Made by a program: the position numbers and the translations under genes
Shown here: one piece after another, positions 16,660 to 23,019 of the stretch
Layout: the number at the start of each line of letters is the position of its first letter
How positions within the stretch are numbered: position 1 is the stretch's first letter
From: Kiritimatiellota bacterium
Lineage (GTDB): Bacteria; Verrucomicrobiota; Lentisphaeria; Victivallales; JAADHT01
Reading direction: 5' to 3'
DNA: 27,082 nucleotides
NCBI GenBank assembly: GCA_013151705.1
Contig: JAADHT010000078.1
Location: 1-27,082, forward strand
The notes under the pieces: model-generated
Databases searched by the model: none
The model's input: only the letters and a program-made list of their open reading frames with translations
What the model was told of the DNA's origin: nothing

Positions 16660-16817
16660 CAGCGGTTAATGAACCCGGAGGCCATCGAGCTATACAAAAA
16701 ACACAACATAGACATAACCGCGGAGCCATTGGAGATAGCCGTCCGCGCTCAACACAACAATGGCGGACTGGCGGCGGATATCTGATGGAAATCCGCGAAC
16801 ATCAACATTTTTTTTCC
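16660..16817 (+). pseudogene. Decayed fragment of an FAD-dependent (fumarate reductase/succinate dehydrogenase flavoprotein-like) gene
   Basis: Translation from 16660 gives QRLMNPEAIELYKKHNID, then ITAEPLEIAVRAQHNNGGL, then AADI, stop, WKSANI. I recognise PLEIAVCAQHNNGG followed by WW as a conserved block near the C-terminal part of this flavoprotein family. Here the expected Cys codon reads CGC (R), the first expected Trp codon is TGA, and the codon after the second Trp is AAA, where E or Q is usual. After ANI the frame degrades in a T-run (16808-16815). Nothing of the rest of the gene is nearby: the fragment begins right after the purQ stop and ends at the repeat copy at 16818. It is therefore a remnant about 50 codons long. 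An ATG at 16669 opens a 38-codon frame, but nothing suggests it is expressed. Confidence 0.7.
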
Positions 16818-16851
16818 GCCGCGCGGTCGTTCAGACTTTTGCAATTGGCTC
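16818..16851 (+). repeat. Solo copy of the 34-bp repeat
   Basis: These 34 bases are identical, as reverse complement, to the left arm (6643-6676) of the 115-bp element. The core is gttcagacttttgcaattgg. No opposite arm is found within 200 bp, so this is a single end or a solo REP-like unit. It separates the flavoprotein remnant from the leader of the metallopeptidase gene. Confidence 0.75.
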
Positions 16852-16893
16852 TTTGGAGTGTTGTTTCTGATTCACATTAAAGGGAGTTGAAGC

Positions 16894-18588
16894 ATGTTTA
16901 TAAATTTTCACCATTTTCACCGGATGAGACATTCAGTGTTGGCCATCGTTTTAGCGATATTCGCGGTTCTAACATCAACGAACCTCGACGCGCGTCGACA
17001 TTCCCGCGCGTCGAACTACATCCGGCCGGGTAAAACCTTCAACATGCCAAGCATAGGTTTGAAAGGCAAACTCGTCAAAAACGCGAAAGCCACACCTATC
17101 GGTTCGTTGGAGGAGAAAGTTGTTACTCGCACATACTCCAACGGCAAAGTGGTGAAAATAACCGCTTGTTTTCCAGAGGATCTATGGAAACGCGGTCAGC
17201 TCGCGGGAACTTGGAAACATCCTCTGTGCACCATATCCATCTATAGAATGACATTGCCGCCTCCGACTGGTTTGAAACTCTTGTGCACGCTCAACGGTCA
17301 AGACTACGTTCTCAAGGAATCGTACGAGGCTTGGGAGAAAAACGCGGATCCGGCGAAAATGGAGTGGACCGATGAGAAGATCGCCGGATGGCTACGGTAC
17401 CTTCTCAAAAAAGAATGCGCACTCCCGCCTGAGAAGGTGGCGAAAGGTCCGCGGAACGCCTTGACGAAAAGATTCGTTTCAAAAAACGATGCCGCAGGGA
17501 ACTACAATTATGTCATCACCAGTCGTTTATCTCCGAACACCCCGTACTTGATAAGATACGAATTCGCCCGCGGAGCCGACAACAAAAAAAACATCAAGGT
17601 GATGCTTCAATCCATCGCCAGCCTGTCCTTCTCCCCGCCCAAAGAGCTTAAAGAGTCGGCCAAGCGAAAAAAAATATCTTTGAAACGTGCTTCGAAAAAC
17701 AAAAAAAACGACAAAACGCGTTCGGCCAAATATCTGAAAAGCAGACGCGCCGTGATAAACTCGATCAAAAACATGCGCGACTGGTGGTACCTGGAAACCG
17801 AGAATTTCATAATGGTCGCCAACATAAAAAGCCGAGCGACCGCTAAAGCGCTCGCCCAAAACCTGGAAAGGTCGCGGAACCTCTACACGAAAATATTTCC
17901 CTTGAAGAAACCACTGGAAGCCGTAAGCGTGGCGAGGATGTTCGCCACCCGACAGGAATATTTAAATTATGTCGGACCGGAAATGCAATGGAGCGGCGGT
18001 ATTTGGATGTCCAACAGAAAAGAGCTGGCGGTCTCTCCCATGAGTTGGGGCACTCGGCGCGACAGCCGGAAATGGATGGCGCAGGTAACCTTGCACGAAG
18101 CCTTCCACCAGTATATTTATTTTGCCGTGGGCGAACGGCAGACATCCGTCTGGTTCAACGAGGGAATGGCGCAGTTTTTCGAGGGAGCGGTGTTCAAATC
18201 CTCGAAGATCCACATCAAACCCTTGCCCCGGAAAGTAAAGAGATTGCCGATGTTGATTTCCAAACAGAGTGTTGAAAACATTTTGAAAATGCCCTACCGT
18301 GAATTCTACGGTCCGCGGAAACGCGACAACTACGATTTGGCTTGGGGAATACTTTATTTCATGCTCAAAGGAGCGCCGGTGATGAAAGATTGCGCGGAAT
18401 TCGCGGAAATCCCGGGAAAATACTACGATGCCATGGTGGAGACCGGAAATCCGGCGAAGGCCGCCGCAACGGCTTGGAAGGGTGTCGACACGTATAAATT
18501 CGCCGAGAAGCTCAAAAAGTTTTGGAATAGCGCTAGATTGGTGAAGCGGGCCGCCAAATTCGATCCGCTCAAAACAAAAAAACGCTGA
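16894..18588 (+). CDS. Secreted HExxH metallopeptidase-like protein (peptidase MA-like)
   Basis: A 564-residue protein with a signal peptide (hydrophobic core HSVLAIVLAIFAVLTS, cleavage near NLDA), so exported to the periplasm or beyond. Zinc-binding HEAFH lies at 401-405, and WFNEGMAQFFEG at 420-431 supplies E423 as a plausible third ligand, the arrangement of gluzincins such as peptidase MA/DUF1570-type proteins. Before it, residues about 300-390 (NFIMVANIKSRATAKALAQN) match the usual pattern of these proteins, in which the domain begins with the text ENF.. or HF... The N-terminal 260 residues are unfamiliar, with a basic linker (KRKKISLKRASKNKKNDK). The ATG at 16894 is supported by AAAGGGAG seven bases upstream. 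It stands alone, convergent with asnB. Substrate unknown. Confidence 0.75.
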   Translation: MFINFHHFHRMRHSVLAIVLAIFAVLTSTNLDARRHSRASNYIRPGKTFNMPSIGLKGKLVKNAKATPIGSLEEKVVTRTYSNGKVVKITACFPEDLWKRGQLAGTWKHPLCTISIYRMTLPPPTGLKLLCTLNGQDYVLKESYEAWEKNADPAKMEWTDEKIAGWLRYLLKKECALPPEKVAKGPRNALTKRFVSKNDAAGNYNYVITSRLSPNTPYLIRYEFARGADNKKNIKVMLQSIASLSFSPPKELKESAKRKKISLKRASKNKKNDKTRSAKYLKSRRAVINSIKNMRDWWYLETENFIMVANIKSRATAKALAQNLERSRNLYTKIFPLKKPLEAVSVARMFATRQEYLNYVGPEMQWSGGIWMSNRKELAVSPMSWGTRRDSRKWMAQVTLHEAFHQYIYFAVGERQTSVWFNEGMAQFFEGAVFKSSKIHIKPLPRKVKRLPMLISKQSVENILKMPYREFYGPRKRDNYDLAWGILYFMLKGAPVMKDCAEFAEIPGKYYDAMVETGNPAKAAATAWKGVDTYKFAEKLKKFWNSARLVKRAAKFDPLKTKKR

Positions 18589-19059
18589 AAAAAGGGATTT
18601 TATCACACAATCCATATCAATGGAGGAAACGGTCAATCCCGAGATTATCGTATTCAACAGCGCGGGATGTGGCGGACATCATTCACACCGCTTTGAAAAA
18701 TCCACCTGCCACTCATAACGGGATGTCGCACGGTCGTTCAGACTTTTGCAACTGGCTCGTGAGTTGATAAATATCAAGATCGCATCCAATACACTTCTTA
18801 TTTAAAGGATCCTCGGTTCAGATTCTGCGAATAACGTATAAAATAACCCGTCAAATAAATGTCCCAAACACAAAATTGATTATTTTACGGGGTTGCCCCC
18901 GAACGGAACTCGCTATTTTTCGGCAGACGGTTGCTTTTTCAAAAACCGCGAAGTAAACCAGCGGCCTACCTTAACGCTTTGGGACTGAATGAATCTATTT
19001 TTAACAGTTGACGCTGAAACACCCCCCTTTTAGGAGTTCACTAATTCAAGCCACCAGCT
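18589..19059. other. Convergent intergenic region with repeat and hairpin
   Basis: A 471-bp gap between convergent genes. It contains a copy of the dispersed repeat (18717-18758) and the beginning of the IS200/IS605-type hairpin region. Several short open frames of 30-60 codons exist, but none encodes anything I recognise. No clear terminator with a T-tract follows the metallopeptidase gene. Confidence 0.5.
18717..18758 (+). repeat. Solo copy of the dispersed repeat, 42 bp
   Basis: Matches the reverse complement of 6643-6684 at 39 of 42 positions (three transitions). The core is cggtcgttcagacttttgca, ending in actggctc. No second arm is visible nearby. Together with the copies at 6643 and 16818 this makes three loci within 12 kb. 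Confidence 0.75.
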
Positions 19060-19070
19060 TTAGCTGGTGG
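19051..19070. mobile_element. IS200/IS605-type hairpin overlapping the end of asnB
   Basis: A perfect 8-bp stem, CCACCAGC, loop TTTA, GCTGGTGG, is flanked by caag on the left and tta then cttg on the right. I know this hairpin form from ends of IS200/IS605-family elements and their transposase-less derivatives (PATE-like). No tnpA or tnpB is in the window, so at most an end remnant is present. The asnB stop codon (TAA, 19060-19062) lies in the loop, and its last codons are in the stem. It could instead serve as a terminator, but no T-tract follows on the minus strand. Confidence 0.5.
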
Positions 19071-20961
19071 TTACTTGATTCGAGAGCCATTCGTCGAGAC
19101 AGAAGAGTCTGAACATCGAGGTCGCGTCGAAATCGCGGCTCCTCAACGTCTCCGCGATTTTCGCGAATGGCGTTGTTATGTATTCCGAAACCGGGTGTTC
19201 CGAATTTTTCGTCCATTCGACCATTCGCTCATACGCCGGCCCCGAGCGCATCCATTTGTCCTGCGGGGTCTCGAAACCTTTTTTATCCTTTCTCCAGCGG
19301 ATCGAGTTTGGAAGTTTTCCGTCCATCGCCTTTCTGAAGATTCTTTTAGTCCAGCCCGATCGCATGTTCATCTCGCAGGGCATCGACAAAACCAACTCCG
19401 CGAGATTCACGTCCAGAAACGGCACTCTTGATTCGATGGAGTAGGCCATGGAGTTGCGGTCCTCCCACTTGAGAAGACGTGGAAGCCGCAATTCGGTCAA
19501 TTCGTATATCCTGAACTCCTCGGGGGACATTCCACGCATTTTCGAATACGAACCGGTCAATTCCGCGAATCTCGCGGATTTCGTCCGGTCGATCTCGAAA
19601 GGGAAGCGCATCGCGGAGCGTTTGCGGTATTCGCGGAACCCGCGGAGCGCCTCCCCGATAAGCAAGTGGTTTCCGCCAGGCAGCGCGGCGCCCGCGAGAT
19701 GCGCGAGCAGTGAAAAATATTTTCCATCGCGTCTGAGGCGGTCGAGGAGGAGGAAATAGGTCGGCCAGTATCCGGAGAAAAGCTCGTCTCCGCCTTGTCC
19801 GTCGAGCAGAACTGGCACGTTTGATTCCCTGGCGGAGCGCATAACGCGGTTTTGGGCGTAGAGGCTGACGCTACCAAGGGGCTCGTCGTGCTGACGCAGG
19901 AGAGCGTCGAAATCCGCGGCGAACTCTCCGGCTAGAGGAAATGTTTTGACGTGCGAGCATCGCGGGACCGAGGCTACTACTCGTTCCATGTGCGGTCGCT
20001 CGTCGGCGAACGGATCGTCGAAGCAGGATGAGAATGCGGACAACACGGTGTCGGGCGAGGCTTCGGCTATGCCGCTGAAAATCGCGGACGAGTCGAGGCC
20101 GCCTGAGAGGCAGGTTCCGACCGGCACGTCCGAACGAAGTCTGAGGCGGACGGATTCGGCGAAACGCTCGCGGACCCCCTGAATCCACTCGTTCTCGGAA
20201 CGATTTTCGATTTTGATGTTCTCCGGGAACCAGAATCTTCTAGGATTGAGCGCTGCCACGTCATCGCCGCGGGAGAGCGGTATTTCCGCGAAACTCGCGG
20301 CCGGAAAGGTGCTGACACCGCTCCAAAACGTTTCCGGAGGGATTTCATATCCGTTCAACAGATAGGCGGCGCAGGCGTCCGGATTCGGTTTTTTCGAAAA
20401 TTCCGGCAAAGTTTGAAATTGTTTGATCTCGGACGCCATCGCGAAGATTCCGCCGCCGGAATGGTAGTAGAGCGGCTTTATCCCGAATCTGTCTCTTGAG
20501 ACGACGAGTTTTCCGTTCTCCAGGTCAAGGATGACCAAGGCCCACATTCCGTTGAATCGGGCGAAGCAGTCAGTGCCCCAGTGTCGATAGGCGGCGAGCA
20601 CCACCTCGGTATCGCAATTCGATTTGAATGTGAAGCCTTCCCTCTCGAGTTCCACGCGCAATTCCAGATAGTTGTAAACTTCCCCGTTGTAGGTTATCGC
20701 GAATTTCGCGTCATCGGTGAACATAGGCTGGGCGCCGGCGTTTGAAAGGTCGAGAATGGAGAGCCGCCTGTGCCCCAGTCCCAAATGGAAGGAGGAGGCG
20801 GAATCCGGAAGCCGCTTCAGGGGCGCGCCGCTGGAAGGAAACGCGAACATCGCGGTTCCGGAGCCGTCGGGTCCGCGGTGTGCGACGGCATCGTTGAAAT
20901 TCGCCAGCTCGCTTCCGCGAATCTCGCGTTTAACACCCAAAAGACATGATATTCCGCACAT
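19060..20961 (-). CDS. asnB: Asparagine synthase (glutamine-hydrolysing)
   Basis: Makes asparagine, or amidates a related carboxylate, from aspartate, glutamine and ATP. The 633-residue protein has the class II amidotransferase domain first: catalytic C2 (MCGISCLLG), AHRGPDG (27-33), GHRRLSI (63-69), YNGEVYNY (91-98). The synthetase domain follows, with the ATP-pyrophosphatase loop SGGLDSS (286-292) and LLDGQGGDELFSGYW. The ATG at 20961 is fixed by the need for cysteine at position 2; the ribosome binding site is weak (CGGGAA). The last residues, SNQVTTS, and the stop codon come from the hairpin at 19051-19070, so the original end may have been replaced. Long AsnB proteins of this type also occur in surface-polysaccharide loci, so the in vivo acceptor is not certain. 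It is flanked by repeat-rich gaps. Confidence 0.95.
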   Translation of the reverse strand: MCGISCLLGVKREIRGSELANFNDAVAHRGPDGSGTAMFAFPSSGAPLKRLPDSASSFHLGLGHRRLSILDLSNAGAQPMFTDDAKFAITYNGEVYNYLELRVELEREGFTFKSNCDTEVVLAAYRHWGTDCFARFNGMWALVILDLENGKLVVSRDRFGIKPLYYHSGGGIFAMASEIKQFQTLPEFSKKPNPDACAAYLLNGYEIPPETFWSGVSTFPAASFAEIPLSRGDDVAALNPRRFWFPENIKIENRSENEWIQGVRERFAESVRLRLRSDVPVGTCLSGGLDSSAIFSGIAEASPDTVLSAFSSCFDDPFADERPHMERVVASVPRCSHVKTFPLAGEFAADFDALLRQHDEPLGSVSLYAQNRVMRSARESNVPVLLDGQGGDELFSGYWPTYFLLLDRLRRDGKYFSLLAHLAGAALPGGNHLLIGEALRGFREYRKRSAMRFPFEIDRTKSARFAELTGSYSKMRGMSPEEFRIYELTELRLPRLLKWEDRNSMAYSIESRVPFLDVNLAELVLSMPCEMNMRSGWTKRIFRKAMDGKLPNSIRWRKDKKGFETPQDKWMRSGPAYERMVEWTKNSEHPVSEYITTPFAKIAETLRSRDFDATSMFRLFCLDEWLSNQVTTS

Positions 20962-21042
20962 TTCAGTTATTCCCGAGGTTAAACGCTTTGGTGATTGACA
21001 ATTCGTCGATTTTCACCGCCAAGCCGCCAAGTTTTTCAAAAG

Positions 21043-21096
21043 CCGTATGGGCCGTATGGGCCAAATGGGCCGTATGGGCCAAATGGGCCGAATGGT
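21043..21096. repeat. 9-bp minisatellite, six units
   Basis: Six head-to-tail units of consensus ccRWatggg. In order they are ccgtatggg, ccgtatggg, ccaaatggg, ccgtatggg, ccaaatggg and ccgaatggt. The units alternate between two variants, suggesting duplication of an 18-bp pair. The tract lies about 80 bp upstream of the asnB start. Confidence 0.9.
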
Positions 21097-21120
21097 AATC
21101 AAGCCGCTCTCATCTCCATC

Positions 21121-21134
21121 TCTCCGATTCACCG
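21121..21134. repeat. Direct repeat tctccgattcaccg, copy 1
   Basis: The 14-mer occurs here and again at 21331-21344, both followed by similar text (catcaccatctc here, gctcaccgtttctcc there). The second copy supplies the stop codon of the DUF368 gene. Confidence 0.7.
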
Positions 21135-21269
21135 CATCACCATCTCACAACCCCATGGACATGCGAATCAAGTTGAAGATGAGCGGGCGAGGACGCTCCG
21201 CTCTACTGCTTCCCGCTCCGAAACTTTAGTACTTTTCCTGTTTCACTCACCCATTGAAAATTAAAAAAT

Positions 21270-21293
21270 GAGAATTCAATATTGAAAATTCTC
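21270..21293. repeat. AT-rich hairpin
   Basis: GAGAATT and AATTCTC arms (7 bp) enclose a further palindrome, caatattg. It lies 46 bases downstream of the DUF368 stop on its strand. There is no long T-tract, so terminator function is uncertain. Confidence 0.4.
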
Positions 21294-21338
21294 ACTCCTT
21301 CGCTCTCCGAGCTACGGAGGGCATGCCTACTCTCCGAT

Positions 21339-22478
21339 TCACCGGCTCACCGTTTCTCCCTCCGAGGAGTATCGCTCCATGAGAAAGACGACAACGAATC
21401 CCGCCACGGCCAAGGCTAGAGCCAGGCAAAAAGCGTTGTCATACGCCGGAGGCGAAACGTTTTTCGACACGAGCGTTTTGATTTTGGCGCCCGCCGCGGC
21501 CAAAGTCTCCAATCTAGCGGCGTCCATAGGAAGTTTGAGGCGGACGACTTCCCCGGCCGTTTTAGCGATGACTTCGACTCGCTCCTGCCAGGGCCACAGT
21601 TTCCAAAGCGAGCCAATCATAAAACCTATCAGAGCGGAAACGGTTATATCGTGGTGTTTTTTGAAGAGCCAATTGAGAAAGTGACTGAACGAACCCAAAC
21701 CGACGACACAGCCCAGCGCTATCCAAACCAGGGTCATCACCGCTTGGAGAACGGCATCCGGAGCGGGTGCGTCCCCACCTTTCGCCAAGGCTATGGGAAT
21801 GGCGACGAGAAAATTAACCGCGCCCAAAACATATTTGTACTGTCCCAAAATCAAAAGTAGAAAAGAGCCGGAAATTCCCGGAAGAATCATCGCGCAGATG
21901 ATGATGACACCGCACAAAAACAAGTTCCACCATACGTGCGGCGTCTCCACGGGCACCAAAGTCACCACTCCGAACGCGAAAATCGCCCCGAGCGTCAGAG
22001 CGACGAAGCATGGAGCGTTCCACTTTCCAACCTGTTTGAGAACGGTGATGATGGATGCCAACACCAATCCGAAAAAAAGAGCGAAAGTCAGAGCCGGATA
22101 GTTGTCAAGGGAGAACGCCAGAAATTTGGCCAGCGATACGAAAGCGACAACGATTCCGATTCCCAGCGCCAGCAGGAATCGCCAAGGCAGAGTTAGATTC
22201 AACTCTTCGCATTTGAAAGTCAAAGCCAGTTTGACAGCGTCGAAACTCGCGAATTTGCGGATGGAGTCTATTAATTCCTCGTAAATGCCGAGAATGAAGG
22301 CCATCGTTCCACCGGACACCCCCGGAATGACGTTCGCCGCTCCCATCGAGAAACCACACAGGGAAAGTTTGACGTATTCGCGCAAAGTTCGCTTTGGCGG
22401 AAAGGTGTTTTTTTTCATTTCGTTTCCGGATTCTTCGATCGGCGTTTCCTGTTCGTCCTTTTCTTTTTCTTCTCCCAC
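21339..22478 (-). CDS. DUF368 family membrane protein (PopT-like polyprenyl-phosphate transporter)
   Basis: DUF368 proteins have been reported to recycle undecaprenyl phosphate, the lipid carrier for cell-wall and O-antigen synthesis, across the inner membrane. The family's paired signature is visible: GAANVIPGVSGGTMAFILG near residue 42 and MILPGISGSFLLLILGQY in the middle, among about eight hydrophobic segments. I chose the GTG at 22478 (379 residues) because AGGAG stands five bases upstream and a good promoter lies 65 bases above; the open frame reaches back to 22868 without support. The ATG at 22418 is an alternative (GGAAAC only). The first 20 residues are acidic (EEKEKDEQETPIEE). The last codons (GETVSR, stop) coincide with a copy of a nearby 14-mer repeat. 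Family firm; transport role inferred from homologues. Confidence 0.88.
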   Translation of the reverse strand: MGEEKEKDEQETPIEESGNEMKKNTFPPKRTLREYVKLSLCGFSMGAANVIPGVSGGTMAFILGIYEELIDSIRKFASFDAVKLALTFKCEELNLTLPWRFLLALGIGIVVAFVSLAKFLAFSLDNYPALTFALFFGLVLASIITVLKQVGKWNAPCFVALTLGAIFAFGVVTLVPVETPHVWWNLFLCGVIIICAMILPGISGSFLLLILGQYKYVLGAVNFLVAIPIALAKGGDAPAPDAVLQAVMTLVWIALGCVVGLGSFSHFLNWLFKKHHDITVSALIGFMIGSLWKLWPWQERVEVIAKTAGEVVRLKLPMDAARLETLAAAGAKIKTLVSKNVSPPAYDNAFCLALALAVAGFVVVFLMERYSSEGETVSR

Positions 22479-22542
22479 GCTAACTCCTGTATTCGACACC
22501 AATATTTCCCATGCGAGTCTTCCCGCTGATGAGCGAAGAAGG

Positions 22543-22571
22543 AATCTAACGTCATTCACCTTGAATGTCCA
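22543..22571 (-). promoter_or_regulatory. Sigma-70-like promoter for the DUF368 gene
   Basis: On the minus strand TGGACA (22566-22571, 5 of 6) and TAGATT (22543-22548, 4 of 6) are separated by exactly 17 bases. Transcription would begin near 22536, giving a leader of about 58 bases. This also argues that the long upstream open frame is not translated. Confidence 0.5.
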
Positions 22572-22578
22572 GTGGACA
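22566..22578. promoter_or_regulatory. Palindrome TGTCCA-N-TGGACA overlapping the -35 element
   Basis: A perfect 6-bp inverted repeat with a one-base centre. One half-site is the -35 hexamer of the promoter above. A repressor bound here would block RNA polymerase. The regulator is unknown and no second site is seen in the window. Confidence 0.35.
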
Positions 22579-22609
22579 ACGGAGATTCCACAGGAAATCG
22601 AGGGGGGAA

Positions 22610-22664
22610 GGGCGGTTTCGCCGACTGTGTCACGCCGCGGACAATGCGAAGGCAGAAACCGCCC
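22610..22664. repeat. Inverted repeat with perfect 10-bp arms
   Basis: GGGCGGTTTC (22610-22619) and GAAACCGCCC (22655-22664) enclose 35 bases containing ccgcgg. There is no T-tract. It could be a REP-like or miniature element; only one copy is seen. Confidence 0.5.
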
Positions 22665-22777
22665 CTGCTGGTGCGACGACTCAGAAAACGTTGAATCCAA
22701 ATCGGAATACAGTCCGCGATGGCAGTCGGTGCATGTCGCTTGAAAAGGTTGCACGATCCGCGCGATCGACGGTTCCT

Positions 22778-22801
22778 GGGTCCGTTTCGGCGAAACGGAC
22801 C
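22778..22801. repeat. Hairpin with 10-bp stem and 3-base loop
   Basis: GGTCCGTTTC, loop ggc, GAAACGGACC. The stem is perfect apart from an optional outer G-T pair. It has no T-tract on either strand. It shares the GTTTC/GAAAC ends with the inverted repeat 115 bp away. Confidence 0.55.
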
Positions 22802-22933
22802 TACTGGCTTTGCCGCGGGATTTGAGAAAAGGAGAGGGGAAAACAGGGATGCGGAGGAACAGGGGCATTGTATCTTTTGACGCGTTTCAGAGAGAATCGC
22901 ATGTCCCGCTCCATTCGGAATTGATTTCGCTCA

Positions 22934-22954
22934 CCCCCGACTCGGGGTCGGGGG
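22934..22954 (-). terminator. Possible terminator hairpin after the lipoprotein operon
   Basis: CCCCCGA, 7-base loop, TCGGGGG, lying 66 bases beyond the lipoprotein stop codon. The stem is GC-strong, but the bases that follow on the minus strand (tgagcg) are not a T-tract. A Rho-independent terminator is therefore only possible. Confidence 0.3.
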
Positions 22955-23019
22955 AATCGTGGATATTGGCGTGTTTCGCCCATGGTCAGGCCAGGTCGGG
23001 GAAATCGTTTGCGCATTGT

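Larger units (their letters stand above)
20962..21338. other. Repeat mosaic between asnB and the DUF368 gene
   Basis: A 377-bp gap made largely of short repeats. They are a doubled ccgccaag unit (21017-21032), the 9-bp minisatellite at 21043-21096, tctccgattcaccg at 21121-21134 with a second copy at 21331-21344, a doubled attgaaaatt (21253 and 21281), a hairpin at 21270-21293, and ctccg/cggag arms at 21304-21318. No coding frame here is credible; the glycine/proline-rich translations come from the minisatellite. Confidence 0.6.
22479..23019. other. Intergenic region rich in hairpins
   Basis: Between the DUF368 start and the end of the lipoprotein gene there are 541 bp with no credible gene. 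Besides the promoter there are three inverted repeats (22610-22664, 22778-22801, 22934-22954), listed separately. Confidence 0.5.

Noticed and set aside
18620..18718. Short plus-strand frame beginning MEETVNPEIIVFN
   Set aside because: 33 codons, no ribosome binding site, no recognisable family, and it runs into the dispersed repeat.
18880..19015. Possible TnpB tail before the IS605-type hairpin
   Set aside because: Open frames ending just before the hairpin exist in two registers, but neither shows the TnpB zinc-finger or any motif I can identify.
21043..21096. CRISPR-like array
   Set aside because: Units are 9 bp and contiguous, without spacers.
20995..21264. Glycine/proline-repeat protein frames (YGPYGPNG and MGRMGQMG)
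   Set aside because: They are translations of the 9-bp minisatellite, open in several frames because the unit length is a multiple of three.
22479..22868. N-terminal extension of the DUF368 frame by 130 codons, including a CxxCH heme-like motif (CTDCH)
   Set aside because: It spans two hairpin repeats and a good promoter, lacks a ribosome binding site at its start and has no recognisable domain. The CxxCH is isolated and probably chance.
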